DNA of 64,000 nucleotides from Cyrtodaria siliqua (Eukaryota; Mollusca; Bivalvia; Adapedonta; Hiatellidae). The position numbers were made by a program, and so were the translations under genes. Location of the stretch: contig JAWPHD010002631.1 of the NCBI GenBank assembly GCA_037043455.1, positions 184,178 to 248,177 on the forward strand, in the 5' to 3' direction. The notes beneath the pieces were generated by a model. That model searched no databases, had not been told where the DNA came from, and worked only from the letters and a program-made list of their open reading frames with translations. Below, piece after piece: positions 13,650-25,346 of the stretch (within the stretch, counting starts at the first letter, position 1; every line of letters starts with the position of its first letter).

Positions 13650-15195
13650 ATGAAACAAGAGGGCCCTAGATCGCTCACCTGGTAATCATAGGAGGCAAAA
13701 AGTCTGGTGTCTCTAGTCTGGCATGTGTATTTTTTGATTTGTCCCACTTTCTTCTATGAATGAGCCACCTGGTAATCATAGGCAATAAGTCTGGTGTGTC
13801 TAATCTGGCATGGGTATTTGGGGGTGGTGGGGGAGTGAGGGGAGGAGTATATGGATGTATATGAATCATGTAACTTGTTTAAGCTTTTATTCATATTCTA
13901 AACAAATTTGGTAAAGATTAGATAAAAAATGAAGTAGCTACAGGTTTAAAAAAGGAAATACAATATATCATTTGTCGTTAAATCAAGGGCCATAACTCTG
14001 TCGTTACTAACTGGTTTTACTGATAGCTGGTTTTCGAACTTGTCCAAGATTTCATTGATATATAGCGATTTGCACAACTATGCTTCCCGCCAAGTTCGTC
14101 AAAATCCAACAAGGTGGTTAGGAGGAGTAGCGCCGACAAGAAATTTAAAGTAAAAAGGGTCGTATCTCCGTCAAAAATCAACGAATTGGAAAAAAACGCA
14201 ATATGCACAACTAGACATCATGTCAATGCTTCCTGCTAAGTTTCGTCAAATCCAAAAATGGAAAAAAAATACTTAAAAAAAACATTAAAACATAATAACA
14301 ATAAAAAAATAATTTAAAAATAAATTCAAAAAAAATGTTTTCAAAAGAATCCCAAAAAAAAATAAAAAAATAAAAAGAAACAATCAAAGAAAATAAAAAA
14401 AAAAAAGGAAAAAAAGGAAAAACATAAACATGAAAAAACAATAAAAAAAAACAACACCAAAAACAATGTGTAAGTTTGGTTAAGAAATGTGGCCTGTATC
14501 ATATTAACAACATTGTGCTAAATAAAAAAAATCGAAGAAAAAGGAAAAAGATAATCATAAAAAAACAATAAAAAAAACAACACCAAAAACAATGTGTAAG
14601 TTTGGTTAATAAATGTTTCCTGTATCATGTTAACAACATTGTGCTCATTCAGGGGCCATTACTCTGGTGTTGCTGGTCTGATCTTGCCCATTATCGAACT
14701 CTTCCGAGATCTTATGGTCATATACAATCTGTGCAAGTTTAGTTAAGATTGCTCAAGACATGTGGCCTCTATCGTGTAAAAAAGATGAACAACTGCATAT
14801 TTTGCTAATTCAGGGTCCATAACTCTGGTGTTACTCTCCGATCTGGCCCATTATCGAACTCGTCCGAGATCTTATGGATATATACAATATGTTCAAGTTT
14901 AGTTAAGATTGCTCAAGAATTGTGCCCTCTATCGTGTAAACAAGATGAACAAATGCATTTTTTTGCTAATTCAGTGGCCATAACTCTGGTATTTTTGGTC
15001 CGATCTGGCTTATTATCGAACTCGTCCGAGATTTTATGGTCATATACAATCTGTGCAAGTTTGGTTAAGATTGAAATAATGCGTCCTCTATCTTGTAAAC
15101 AAGCTTAAAGTTGACGACAGACGACAGACGACGGACGAAGCGGGTCACAATAGCTCACACTTGAGCACTTTGTGCTCAGGTGAGCTAAACACTTG
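13650..15195. mobile_element. Bivalve-type repeat element with ~161-bp internal units and terminal hairpin
   Basis: The left end carries GATCGCTCACCTGG and the right end CTCAGGTGAGCTAA, a short terminal inversion. A CACCTGGTAATCATAGG word repeats ~91 bp apart at the left (13,676 and 13,767). An A-rich region of low complexity covers 14,260-14,600. At 14,640-15,110 there are three tandem copies of a ~161-bp unit, each beginning GGCCAT(A/T)ACTCTGGT and containing TTATCGAACTC and CAAGTTTGGTTAAGATTG-like words. Before the right end lie GACGACAGACGAC tracts and a hairpin (TGAGCACTTTGTGCTCA). The units are the same superfamily, in opposite orientation, as those at 53-62 kb. Structure and unit length recall the pearl/Helitron-like elements and the 160-bp satellite described in bivalves; I could not align them. 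Confidence 0.6.
14223..14600. repeat. A-rich low-complexity tract with a ~125-bp duplication
   Basis: Long runs of A with few C or G. The segment AACAATGTGTAAGTTTGGTT occurs at 14,463 and again at 14,589, each followed by a similar ACAACATTGTGCT. The Phe-rich ORF on the minus strand here is a by-product of poly-A. Confidence 0.7.
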
Positions 15196-15757
15196 TCAAC
15201 TATTGTCCGCGCTGTTCCTGTTAAACGGCTTTTTGAATTTTGACGAAACTTTGCACGAAGCATCAGCAGTATCTTGTGCATAACTGATTTTGAGGTCTGT
15301 AGGTCCATGGTCAAGTTCACCGTTACCCGGTAATGAAAAATGCTGTATATGAATATTACACAAATACTAAATATAAGATAAAATGTACTATTTATATGAC
15401 ACAAATAATATAATGATAATAGTTTTTCAAATTCATATTATGTTTAGAACTAAACACTGGACAATCGATTAAAAGTCATTGTCTTACTGCCAGAAGAAAT
15501 AAACAAATACCAAGATCTGGAAGTAAGAAATAATTTACAATAACAATCCGAATTAGCAGTGTATTATATATCCTTGCAAACAAATCAAATGCAACATCAT
15601 CCAGTGTATTCATTCAGAAACACGCCATCAGGATATCAGGTAAACAATATATGTATTAAGGCTATCATCCAAAATCAAAACTCAATATCTCCATGTGCAT
15701 ACTGTTCAGAAACATAATACCAGGCACATATCATGTAGTCCATATTTAAAAATTAAT

Positions 15758-15900
15758 ACTGAAAAGGTGATCCCTTGGAAGCAACAAACACAATCAAGAG
15801 AGACAAGTAGCAGACTCGGTTTTATTGAGTCTGTTCGTGAGAGGTAATTATAAGATGCAACACCTCTCACACCTTTTACCGGCTTAAGCGATATTCTACT
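15758..15900 (-). repeat. Hairpin-bearing dispersed repeat, inverted copy
   Basis: Reverse-complement copy of the repeat at 35.81-35.95 and 36.05-36.20 kb. On the minus strand it reads GCTTAAGCCGG, a perfect 9-bp stem (GTGAGAGGT/ACCTCTCAC), then the stem CAGACTC/GAGTCTG with loop AATAAAACC, then a conserved TTGTTGCTTCCAAGGGATCA tail. No coding potential is seen. Confidence 0.7.
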
Positions 15901-16392
15901 TTAAAGCAGCACAGTATTCAAACCTTATAATGTTACTTTGTCTTTAAACAATTCATTAACTCTTGAATAAGACAATGGTTTATCCTTAGGATTCTTCATA
16001 ATGAATTAGTTAGTCTTACCATACAATGTATCTGCTCTAAAGATATGTTCACATTAATCACAAGAGACGTTGGCTTGAACTAAATATCGTTCTAAAATTA
16101 ATACTACAAGAAACCTTACCCGTTTTGGTAATTATAACCTCATTTCCCCCTCCCTAAACACATCAATTCAAATCAACGAAATTAAAGTAAAACCATTGTT
16201 TCCAATTAAAAACATCACTAGTTCTGAAAAAAAATCAGCAAAAGCCAGAACAAATAAGATATTATATTTCTATTTTTGATTTTTCTGTGTTTCTTTAAAA
16301 TCATACATTATTCAGATATTTCTCCAGGTTCGACAACAACATGGGCTAGATCTTATACCTGAATATAATGTCCCAACACTGTAGGACGAAAC
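15901..16392. other. Upstream region of the HEPN gene
   Basis: AT-rich, presumably promoter and 5' UTR of the gene starting at 16,393. A two-codon upstream ORF (ATG GGC TAG) lies at about 16,341. No TATA box or transcription start can be assigned. An upstream non-coding exon is possible. Confidence 0.35.
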
Positions 16393-17044
16393 ATGGCTAC
16401 ATGCAGAACGGAGATGTACAGTGGAATTGTTCTACTCTTATTCAAGGGATGCACAAAACTAACAAGAGTATTGATCAAGAAATACGTGAAAGAATCTACA
16501 CCTCCAGGACATCCTCACAATCCCTGGATGATTGACGAATTTCTACGTAACAACATGCAAGTTATATTCCATTTTTCTGATGGCCGTGCTCGAAAAATGA
16601 AAACATCGCAAGAGCGGTTGCTGTTCCCCGTTCCTAACGCTAACGCAGACATTGAAAATTGGGATCTGCAACTGTTGTTTTTCATTCTGCTTGATGTGTG
16701 TAAGCCAAGCCCTGATGTAGCAATGCGGATAAATGACTTGAGAGATGTGAGAAACAGGATATGTCACAACGTCGATGGCAGTCTGGATGATGGTCATTAC
16801 GATTCTTATTTGAAAAAAATTAAGGTCGCAATTCGAAAGTGTTTACAAGTCATAAATGATGTAGAGTTTTCAAATGAAATGAACACGCTCGTAGAAGACG
16901 TAGAGAGTGGTACAATGGGATTCGACAAAGAGATAAAGCTGCTTAATGAATGGTATGAAAGTGACAAAAACACAAAGACTCAACTAGAATGTTTGCTAAA
17001 TGGACAAAGCAAAACACACGACAAACTGGAAAATATTCATGCAG
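16393..17044 (+). CDS. Exon 1: DZIP3-type HEPN domain protein
   Basis: The ATG at 16,393 sits in a good animal start context (A at -3, G at +4) and opens 217 codons plus one base, ending at GCAG^GTATGT, a phase-1 donor. Residues ~20-150 match the pattern of the DZIP3/hRUL138-like HEPN family: HPHNPWMID, then WDLQLLFFILLDVC, then NDLRDVRNRICHN, which holds the RNxxxH motif typical of active HEPN RNases (R-N-R-I-C-H). A helical, charged tail follows (LEDWYE-like NEWYESDKNTK). In metazoans such domains occur in immune and stress genes, often joined to NACHT, TRADD-N, death-fold or Ser/Thr-rich regions, with molluscs strongly expanded. RNA cleavage or binding is inferred from the motif only. Codon pattern and splice sites indicate a real exon. 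Confidence 0.8.
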
Positions 17045-17411
17045 GTATGTTTGATGCATGCAACATATTCACTACATACGTCAACTAAACCACAACCTTG
17101 TCAATGCTGATCAAAAAGCCCTCTTTACCATTCTTGCGAAGCTTCTTCAGCATAGAATTGTATCAGGTTAATTTGAATTCTGCATCACATTTAAGAAATA
17201 AAAAAATATGATTGAGCATAAATCACTTTCAAACATATATCTTCTTTCTACCATTGTAATTCGTTTTTACACTCCTTGTAATTTTCAAAGTAAAGACAAT
17301 GTTATAGCATTCATTCGTACGTTTTGTACCTTATGACTCATATATTTAGTACTTCTAAACCGAATTATTTTTTAATGCATCTCAATGTTGATTCATAAAC
17401 TACATTTTCAG

Positions 17412-17459
17412 ATATAATGAAAATCCTTGGCATCTTCGCTCCAGAACTGACAATACCAG
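17412..17459 (+). CDS. 48-nt phase-1 microexon (exon 2)
   Basis: Bounded by acceptor CTACATTTTCAG and donor GTATGAAAC, exactly 16 codons long and in phase 1-1, so it joins exon 1 and exon 3 in frame without a stop. With the flanking bases it encodes DIMKILGIFAPELTIP, a short hydrophobic linker between the HEPN tail and the next module. It may be alternatively spliced, since skipping it keeps the frame. Splice support is by consensus only. Confidence 0.5.
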
Positions 17460-17702
17460 GTATGAAACTTTTGTTTTATTTTTCACTCCCCATGACTATT
17501 ATTACACAAGTATGTGCATCAGTCTGTCTATTCGTTTGTATGTGAAACAATTTGTTAAATGTTTTCCGCACGGAAGTTACGGTATACATATTTGGAAACA
17601 AATTAAGGTTGCCTATTAACTTGCAAAAATGCAAGTTTCTGAAAGAAAAGAAACATAGATTGCATTCCGCTTATTTCTTTAGTCCTGTATTATTCTTTAC
17701 AG

Positions 17703-18095
17703 ATACGGAAGTAAAATTGATTGTTAAAAACTGCACACACGACAGCGAAACGTTCATTTGTGACAAACTGGTTGAGTTTTTAGATCCAACATTACGATCA
17801 GTCCTACCGGAAAAACAACTTGCTGATGTATTTGATAAGGTGAAAGAAGCCATGCGTAAACTGCTTTCGGATGGTAAAGAATTGAAAGAAACGCAGACAT
17901 CGTGTGTTATCCTCCGACTCAGATGTCCTTCATTTCAAAGCTTGCATGACTTATGGGCTAACTGCGTCAATGGAGTAATTACTGAAATGTTTGAACCTGT
18001 TCAGAATTCCATTAGAAAAATCCCCGGCTTTGAAAACACCGATATTGAAGTAATCGTGACTGAAACTGAATATTGGAGATGCTTGGAACAGATTG
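17703..18095 (+). CDS. Exon 3: TRADD-N-like module 1
   Basis: Acceptor TTATTCTTTACAG, donor GATTG^GTAAG, 393 nt, phase 1-1. The 131 residues start DTEVKLIVKN, continue with a helix around VFDKVKEAMRKLL, a strand CVILRLRC, a helix LHDLWANCVNG and an end strand IEVIVTETEYW followed by LEQI. The order strand (V-I-L-R-L), helix ending NG, long helix, acidic end strand is what the TRADD N-terminal domain shows (its human version has IVQLRF, a helix ending in REGALR, then LELRAG). TRADD-N-like domains have been reported as modular parts of immune effector proteins in invertebrates and bacteria. The assignment rests on pattern, not on an alignment score; an unrelated alpha/beta module is possible. 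Confidence 0.7.
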
Positions 18096-18643
18096 GTAAG
18101 TTAAGGTCATTTGTGTTGCTGAAAGTTATGATTGTATGAAATGAACACAACAAAAATGATGTACATTATGTGTAAAAAAAACGTAAATACATATAAATGC
18201 AGACGTCATCACATTTCAGCGTATGCACATATGCAATGAACACACAATAAGGAAGTACATATTTAAGAAAATTAAATTGACTTTTATCTAGTTATGTTCT
18301 GTTTAAGATCAGTTTAATGAAGCGCACTTTAACTGCAACATTTTCACGTATATAAACATTAAAACAATGCCATGGGTGTATTTTATTGGTTTAAGAAACC
18401 CCAGTACACATACATTCTCCTGTTTAATATTTTGAACGGCCATCAACCTTAACTAATTTATGTTATAAATATCCAATGTGTACAGATGTGTTGTATGATT
18501 TTATGACGCACATAATGTTTTTCAACACTATGGTTGATGCGACGTAAGTAATAATCCCCTTTTTTATCTGATATATTGTTCTGTCTGCATGAACATTGTA
18601 ACGTGCAACATGTTATGAATTCAGTTAGTTTGCTTCTTTTTAG

Positions 18644-19003
18644 TGGAAGATATTTCATATGCAGTAGGACAAAAAGCTCAAGCCCTTGAAAGGCCCTGTC
18701 TACAACATTCACGACTTTCAGGAGTAGAGGACGTACACTCGCAAATCAGTTCTGTTGTTGTAGAGACGAAACAATTGGGGCAAAGCGATATCTTTCCGCA
18801 TAAGGACAGCGAAGTTCACATTAATATGAACATCAAACCAACATCAGTTGACCAACTTATCCATATGGTGCAAATGTGCAAGTCGGGGAAGCTTAACAGA
18901 CACCTAGATAGAGTTTCTGCGGCGTTTAAAGACGTTTATGATCTAGAAGACCTGCGCATTGAAGCTCATATTGATGAGGATACGATATTTCATAATCTTG
19001 CAG
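18644..19003 (+). CDS. Exon 4: TRADD-N-like module 2
   Basis: Acceptor TTGCTTCTTTTTAG, donor CTTGCAG^GTAAAT, 360 nt, phase 1-1. After a ~55-residue polar N-terminal part, the residues INMNIKPTSVDQLIHMVQ, a helix with CKSGKLNRHLDRV and an end strand LRIEAHIDEDTIFHNL repeat the layout of the second half of exon 3 (LRLRC.. / LHDLWANCVNG / IEVIVTETEYW..LEQI). The two exons are therefore likely an ancient internal duplication. The frame continues past the donor as a spurious extension to 19,116; the strong GTAAAT donor and phase match favour splicing to 22,479. Confidence 0.7.
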
Positions 19004-19345
19004 GTAAATCAATTTTCAAAATGGCATTGAGGTCCTTAGGAAAGCACGGTAACATTTGGTACACTTTATTGTTACCGGAGCATCATGGAATGCAGCTTTA
19101 TAAAGGGACGTGTTAGATATCAGTTTGGAAGAACCATCGCTGACTTTGAATTGGACAGACAACGTTTCAGTTATTATGCACCCATTTCCTTGAATAGATG
19201 TTCATATTAATTTTGTCTTGCACGTCAGTCCAATCATTTGAATTTCGCTTTAAATTCGTTTAGTTGTCATCAAATCGAGATCAAACGAAATGGAACGTAT
19301 CAGTATGAGACAGAGCAACAGATAGTATCGGGCGATCTATTTAAA

Positions 19346-19450
19346 TATTTTAGTCACTGTTTTGCTCACCTAAGCCGAAGGCTCAAAGTGAGCTATTGTG
19401 ATCGCTTGCATGTTGTCATTTTGTCCGTCTGTCTGTTAATGTTTACTTTA
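19346..19450 (+). repeat. Terminal hairpin fragment of bivalve repeat
   Basis: A TTTGCTCACCTAAGCC / GGCTCAAAGTGAGC hairpin followed by a GTCCGTCTGTCTG tract. It corresponds to the right end of the 13.65-15.20 kb element in opposite orientation. The ~161-bp units themselves are not visible here, so this is a truncated or diverged copy. Confidence 0.55.
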
Positions 19451-21094
19451 ACGACTTCTTTTTATTATCAACTTGAACGATTTTGACCAAACTACACATA
19501 TATGATACTTAGATCAATGACTTTCAATTTTTTTTTATATTAAGTCATCCAAAATGGCCGTTGTTACTATAAATAATCGGAACCTTGAATAATATTCTTC
19601 TCACAAACCACTGATCACATTTAGACAGTTTTTCTATCTTGATGATGTATAAGCCCTAGATTATCCGGTTTCCGGGGTACGTAATAGTTGCAACCCGGGG
19701 CCCATCCTTAGTATATAGAGATTGCGCATGCTTTACATAGCATATATATTAAGGAATTAGTTGAAACTATATATTCTTCTCTGAAACGACAAGTGCTCTC
19801 ATATATTGCATGTATCGTAGTATAATGCTGTTCATATGGTTATCTTGGGGTAAAATATGGTCCCACTCCAAAGGGTCAATTTTACGAGTGATATAGTCCT
19901 AAGGGTAATTGAAAAATACTCAGAGCCTTGCAACTTTAACACTTTAATGGAATTTATTTTTTGTTCCGAAATTAGTGTGCTTACAAACATCAAACATCAA
20001 ACGTTGTTTTATTAAAATTCTGTTTAAGCTTTTATAAATCACTGAAAATCCGGCGTATGGAAATACCAGCATTAACAGTGTGTGCTGTTTATTTTTGTTC
20101 AGTATATAACTTTCTCACTCTAAAAACTGCAGTTATTGTAAATGCTGAGTGTGTCGCATTTTGTTGGTCTTATTCTACCATACACTATATATGAGGTACC
20201 ACCCTAAAAGGGTAACACAAAGACCTCACGAAAATCCAACAGATGAGACACACTAAAGTAGGTGTGCGGGAAAAATTAACCCTCGAAATTGAACGGTTTT
20301 GACGCTTAAATCTAAGATATAGCTAAGTTTTAACGAAGTTTTATATCAGAAGTTGTCAAGCATAATTGTGCACTACACCTGCTTTGCATAACCACTGATA
20401 ACAGCCTAATGAGATACAATCATACAACCGTACATTTCGTTACCTGTAATATCATATTAACTCATGATGTAAGTGAAAAGTTGCATTTGTTTTGGTCACG
20501 AATGCTTTTTTCCCCATCTGAGCCGTTAGACCAATACGCTAATAATACATGCAATATGAAAAAGTTCAATGCCTTGTGATTCCAGAGAAGATTGTTCAAG
20601 TTTTTCCATTATGTATATGTTAAATTTACAGTTTGACACGTTATAGTTACTTCTCCTGAAGTATTTAGAAATTCGTGTACACCCATTTATCATATATCAT
20701 TTGAAAGATAGTTTATTTCCGAATAAATTGACATAAGTTTTACATGTTTACGTTAAAAACCAAAATAAGATTTTCCATATATATGACTATGTAAAACATG
20801 TGATACACAATACACATACTTTGGACAGTCAGTGCGGGACAAGTTTTGTACCGCAGGGAGACAACAAACACAAATGTGATAGTTCAGTACCTAGAGACAA
20901 TTTCTGAAGAAAAAACGTCAAACTCTAAGGTGCGGTTCTTAAAGCTGAATATGAATGAGTCACGTGTGAAATAGTTTCAAATCGACGAACACCCCAAAAG
21001 TCGGTATATAAGCATAAATCGATGTGTAAAATTTCAAATTTGTTTTAGCTGTTAAGGTTACATCGATAAATATATATGTGATAAAAAAATAATT

Positions 21095-21172
21095 TCCCGG
21101 AACGGAATTTGAACAACAGCCTCGCACTTGTAAGTTTTGAAGGATGTACGCTGAACCACTAGACCACGACTA
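21095..21172 (-). repeat. tRNA-derived SINE head or tRNA pseudogene
   Basis: On the minus strand a TGGTCTAGTGGTTC box A (about 21,154-21,167) and a GTTCAAATTCC box B (about 21,104-21,114) are spaced as in a tRNA gene. The acceptor stem and a sound cloverleaf are not evident, so a functional tRNA is not claimed. Confidence 0.5.
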
Positions 21173-22478
21173 TTTATTGGTATGTTGTAGCATTTTTAAC
21201 ACTACATAGGCATTATGTAATAACAAGCGCGCACACACAAACTCATCAAGCGCAAAAATAACAAGTCTTTAATACCCGATTTCGAAATGAGCTGGTGAAC
21301 ACGAAGTTACAAATAAAGACACGCCTACAAAGAAGAAAACGATTGATATAGGGACTTTGTAGCTTGAAGAAGATGTTTTAAGAATATGACTATTATATTA
21401 ACGGTGACCGTTTTGAAAGTTCGATTGACCTATTTGTTGTTTATAAGAGGTCCTTATTACAGAAGCATACATTTACATTTAGAGCGAAATCCTCATTAGC
21501 GCTGCTGGTATTGGGCCAGTAGAGCTAACAATTTAAAGTCATTAAAAAGGGCAAGGTAGTAAAACTAAAATGTTATGGACATGTTAAAACTTATCGACAA
21601 GCACATAGCTTTAAAATTGTTTTTGGATTATGTTGACAATGTTTTAAGATCACCAGCACGTTTCTATGTTTGTTTTGGTTATAACAAGTTGATATATATA
21701 TATGAAACGAACACGTAATAGAGATTAAAGTGTCTTAAAGTGTCGGTTGTATGAAAAGATAGTGATTTATAACACTAATTGTAACACGATCGTGTTGCAC
21801 TTTATTGTGTTCTTTATGTTAAATATGTTAAATATGAAGCAGAAAATGAGAAAATTGACAGTTCAGTGGTTCTATTGTATATATAATGAAAGGAAAAAGA
21901 AACGAATAATAAAAAAATGACTATCCTACACTAGTATACGCACCCAATTCCAACCAATTCCACCTAATATTCCAGATATATTTCAGCGTGTTTTGTGCAA
22001 AAAGGGGCTACAAATAATTACAGAAATGACAACTCTGTCAAGTAGTAGAGCTTTTAATCAAAGTGTACTTTGTTACACGAAATTCATAAAGTTGAAGTGT
22101 CGCTTAAAAAGTCAAGCCATTTCAGTACAACTAATGTTAAGAGATTGCAACGTTTAAAGCCTAAGTTTGCTCACATGCTTGAGCCAAATGCGCATTCAGT
22201 CGATAATGATATGTTCGTTGATGTTTAAACCTTCGTTCCGAAAGGACAGGCCTAATGTCGGCCAGTACCATTCGATTAGCAGTAGCATATTAAATATACA
22301 ATGTATAGCGGAAATATTCATTATGCGTTTCTTTTTCTGTTCAGTATAGTATTGATGGAAGGCATAAGATGCATGAGCAGTATCAGACAACAACATTGCC
22401 AGCCATGTTAAATGCGTACATTCTTATAATATATTGATATATTCAGGGAAACAAATCAAATATATTTATATTTTGCAG

Positions 22479-22679
22479 AAGTCATGACTTCAACGGAAGC
22501 ACAGAACACATCTGGTCAGAGTATATTAAACATATATGAACTGTCAGACGATTCAAGCATTGTCCATTCTTCCGTTACAAAAGGCCAACAAAAAGACGTT
22601 GTTACTGCTTGTACGCAAATAAGTGTTTCTCTAAACTCACTTCAGTTACCACAAGAAACTTCGTGTGATACGTCAGAAG
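22479..22679 (+). CDS. Exon 5 (copy A): Ser/Thr-rich module
   Basis: Acceptor TATATTTTGCAG, donor CAGAAG^GTAAAA, 201 nt (67 codons), phase 1-1. The product begins EVMTSTEAQNTSGQSIL and is rich in Ser, Thr, Gln and Asp, with no predicted fold: a low-complexity, probably disordered linker. The exon and parts of its flanking introns are duplicated downstream at 31,509-31,703 (intact), 31,783-31,841 (partial) and 33,285-33,712 (broken). Similar intron sequence lies after this copy (22,745-22,890) and before the 31.5-kb copy (31,315-31,415), showing the duplication covered exon plus intron. Confidence 0.65.
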
Positions 22680-22904
22680 GTAAAATGATCGTAATTGATT
22701 ATTAAATGAAATGACATCGAGTAACAGTCAGAAAAGAAATTACAAATAGTTAAAGACAACTGTTCAGTATATTATATCAAAACACTGCTTGTCCTTGTCT
22801 AAGTACTTGTATATACGGTTGGTATTGTTATATTTGTAATACGGAATCTATGCTCACATTAGCAGATAACAGTTGTATTTGATAAATACATACCTTCTTA
22901 TAAT

Positions 22905-23120
22905 ATATTGATTTATCCAGGGAAGCAGCACACATATAGAAAGATTTAATGGATATTTGCAATTAAAAAATAAATATTCAAATACCATCAGACAGTTTAT
23001 AGTCAGTCATATTAACTTAGACTTCAGAGACGAATCCTGTTATGTGTCGCTGTAGATAAACAGAATAATTTATATTATATTTTCGTCGAAAGGTTTGTTA
23101 AATATGGAAACAATTTAATC
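22905..23120. other. Intron sequence left of the large element
   Basis: Contains a TTCTTATAATATATTGAT-TATCCAGGGAA segment (22,890-22,925) repeating the sequence just before exon copy A (22,421-22,450). The duplicated exon-intron units were therefore tandem. No exon follows here, because the large element lies between this point and the next copy. Confidence 0.45.
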
Positions 23121-23126
23121 AAAACC
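23121..23126. repeat. Left candidate target-site duplication (AAAACC)
   Basis: Six bases directly before the left inverted-repeat end. They match five of six bases of AACACC at 31,292-31,297 on the other side. Six bp is the duplication length known for Maverick/Polinton insertions. Confidence 0.45.
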
Positions 23127-23959
23127 AGTAGTATATGCGATGGTTTGGAATCACTACTGCGCATGCGCGGGCGTCATTTTGTTTTCTAAAAGTAGAACGT
23201 TAGGTCACGTATTCTCGGCCTCAATTGCATATGAATGAATGAATGTATATTGTTTGCTAATGTATCTTGTCCATTATCTAGTATGTATTTTCTATCATCA
23301 TAAGCTCATAGCCGCATTATCTAGGGGATTAGTGACAGGATGTTCGAACAAAGGCTATTGCATCAGTCTCCTTAATCCTTTAGCATACCCACGCGATAGG
23401 ATGAATGTCATAGATTAATCCCTCTATTCAATTGACACTATTGAGAGACAGGATGTCTGAGTTACTTTTGTATCAAAACCGCAGAGCGGATTAGTGACAG
23501 GATGTTCGAACAAAAGTTATTGACATTTAGACTTAATCTGTAGACATTATAGAAACAGGATGTCTGAGTTTCTTTTGTATAAAAACCGCAGAGACGATTA
23601 GTGAGGATGTTCGAACAAAGGTATTGACATTTAGACTTAATCCTCAGTGTGCGACAGGATATGTCTTTTTTATGAAAAACGCAGAGGGGATTAGCGCCAG
23701 GATTTTCCAACAAAATGTATTGACACGGTGAATTGACTGACATACAATATCAATAGAGAATGTAAACAAAGGACCGGAAACCCTCTATTATACCAAAACA
23801 TTGAACACAAGATTTGACACGTCAGGACTCGACTGCAGACGTTCATAATCTTAATGATTTATTGGCAGTGTTATACATGTTTAAAAGGTCTTCCCAATGA
23901 CCATTTTGTAGTTGAATCCACGGAGTGATTTTGTACTGGCTTAATAAAACTCGCATATC

Positions 23960-24180
23960 CAATCTCATCACTACCACCAACAACAAGCCCAACAACAGCA
24001 ACAGCAAAAACAAAAACAATATCAGCAATAACAACAACTACATCAACAACAATACCAACAACAACGACACCATTGCCAACAATTACATCAACTACAACAA
24101 CAATACCAACAGCAACGACACCATCAACAACAACAAATAGCACACCGACATCAACAACAGCAACAACAACTTCGAAACTG
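23960..24180. repeat. (AAC)n-rich imperfect microsatellite in left arm
   Basis: About 220 bp of AAC/ACA triplets with interruptions (AACAACAACTACATCAACAA type). Its mirror, GTT-rich, lies in the right arm at 30,420-30,640. Long Asn/Thr or Val/Leu ORFs here are products of the repeat. Confidence 0.85.
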
Positions 24181-25271
24181 TAAAATGAAAGTACATGTCC
24201 GAAAACGAGTCTGAACAACATCGAAACTGTAACATGTTAGTACATGTATTTAAAGAAGACTTGAGTTGAACAGGGATTACAAGGTCACCTCAAACCATTT
24301 CTATAAAAAGCTGATCATTTATTTATTTTAAGGATTATATCACCTTGGTAACGGAATAGCTTTTGACCATTAGGGGATTATAACGTAAATATTTACAGGT
24401 AGGTATAGAATTCATGTTTATACGTTATAAAAATTATATCCGTATGGTTTCAACAATTTTCTACCTAGCTACATACATTTATTCGGAAGTTCACGCGCTA
24501 TCTGATGGTATAAACACATGTGAAACTTTTATTTAGGAAATAAACTTAAAATCAGTTTTACAGCGGTAGTTACCATTTAATTCTCTAATGTTTAATTTTA
24601 TTTCATTTACTAATAAATCTCACAAAGACCTTTCGAATAAACTTAGGTTTTTTGCCTCGATTTTGTTTACTTTTAGAGTTATTGCATAATAGCAGTTTTT
24701 AAACTTGTTTTAATTTGTAATTTAAACCATATAAAACCGATACCATTCGATAGATCTGTTCACACAGATCTAAAAATGTATACTTTTGTTTACCTATCTC
24801 TTATAGTGGCATTTTCAAACTTGTTGATATTACTGTTTAGGGATCACGTGACATAATGGTAGACTCTGATCGGTCCAAACTTTAAATACCCATGATTACC
24901 TCATAATGGACGAATCTTATTGTGTTTTGTATCATTTTAAAGGTATTTTCAAGCGCTATATGATGTAGACAAAACCGGAAACGCTAGATTTCTATAAATA
25001 TTCTATCAATAGCAGAGCATACGGGTTTGAAACAAGTTTGAACAGGTATAAATAACTATGACATTAAATTTATACAAATAACTAGGACGTTTGGATTCTA
25101 TATTAGCAACGACCATTAAGTACTAACTGACCAATGAAACTGTAGAAATTCCAAGGACTATTCATATGTGAACATTTTAATATATAAGAGAGTACACGTA
25201 TTTTTTTTCGAATCATTATATTGTTAGAATCTTTCAACTCTGATTCAATATGAACTTTAGATCGTTTCACC

Positions 25272-25346
25272 ATGGAACCCGTTAAAAAGAGACGTTGTTT
25301 TTATTGCAAGAAACTTTGCGATGTGGACATTGTTATGTTATTTTAA
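25272..25346 (+). CDS. 24-codon Cys-containing mini-ORF at inner end of left arm
   Basis: ATG to TAA encoding MEPVKKRRCFYCKKLC followed by DVDIVMLF. It has a basic patch and a C-x2-C-x3-C pattern, like the first half of a zinc ribbon. The same mini-ORF (one conservative variation region, IIILF for IVMLF) occurs in the right arm at 29,235-29,309. Conservation between the arms may simply reflect recent arm homogenisation. Function unknown; it could be the first exon or the N-terminus of a longer lost gene. Confidence 0.35.
   Translation: MEPVKKRRCFYCKKLCDVDIVMLF

Larger units (their letters stand above)
19004..22478. other. Intron 4 of the HEPN gene
   Basis: 3.5 kb without recognisable exons. 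It contains the start of a bivalve-type repeat at 19,350-19,450 with hairpin GCTCACCTAAGCC/GGCTCAAAGTGAGC and a TGTCCGTCTGTCTG tract. A tRNA-like SINE fragment lies at 21,095-21,170. A (TA)n stretch is at about 21,692-21,702. Confidence 0.5.

Noticed and set aside
13675..13869. Pro/Thr-rich minus-strand ORF
   Set aside because: Arises from a ~91-bp duplicated repeat and a C/G-rich tract at the end of the repeat element.
14223..14441. 72-codon Phe-rich ORF resembling a membrane protein
   Set aside because: Translation of an A-rich low-complexity tract; no conserved sequence.
16543..16797. Minus-strand 84-codon ORF
   Set aside because: Antisense shadow of the HEPN exon, no domain.
17552..17702. 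Upstream extension of the exon at 17,703
   Set aside because: The open frame continues upstream through an AT-rich polypyrimidine stretch ending TTTACAG; splicing from 17,459 in phase 1 explains the data better.
19004..19116. Coding extension of exon 4 to a stop at 19,116
   Set aside because: A CAG^GTAAAT donor at 19,004 keeps the phase-1 pattern and sequence beyond it looks non-coding; intron retention cannot be excluded.
23843..24221. Val/Leu- and Asn/Thr-rich ORFs on both strands (also at 30,324-30,753)
   Set aside because: Products of (AAC)n/(GTT)n triplet repeats, which lack stops in several frames; no domain and mirrored in both TIR arms.
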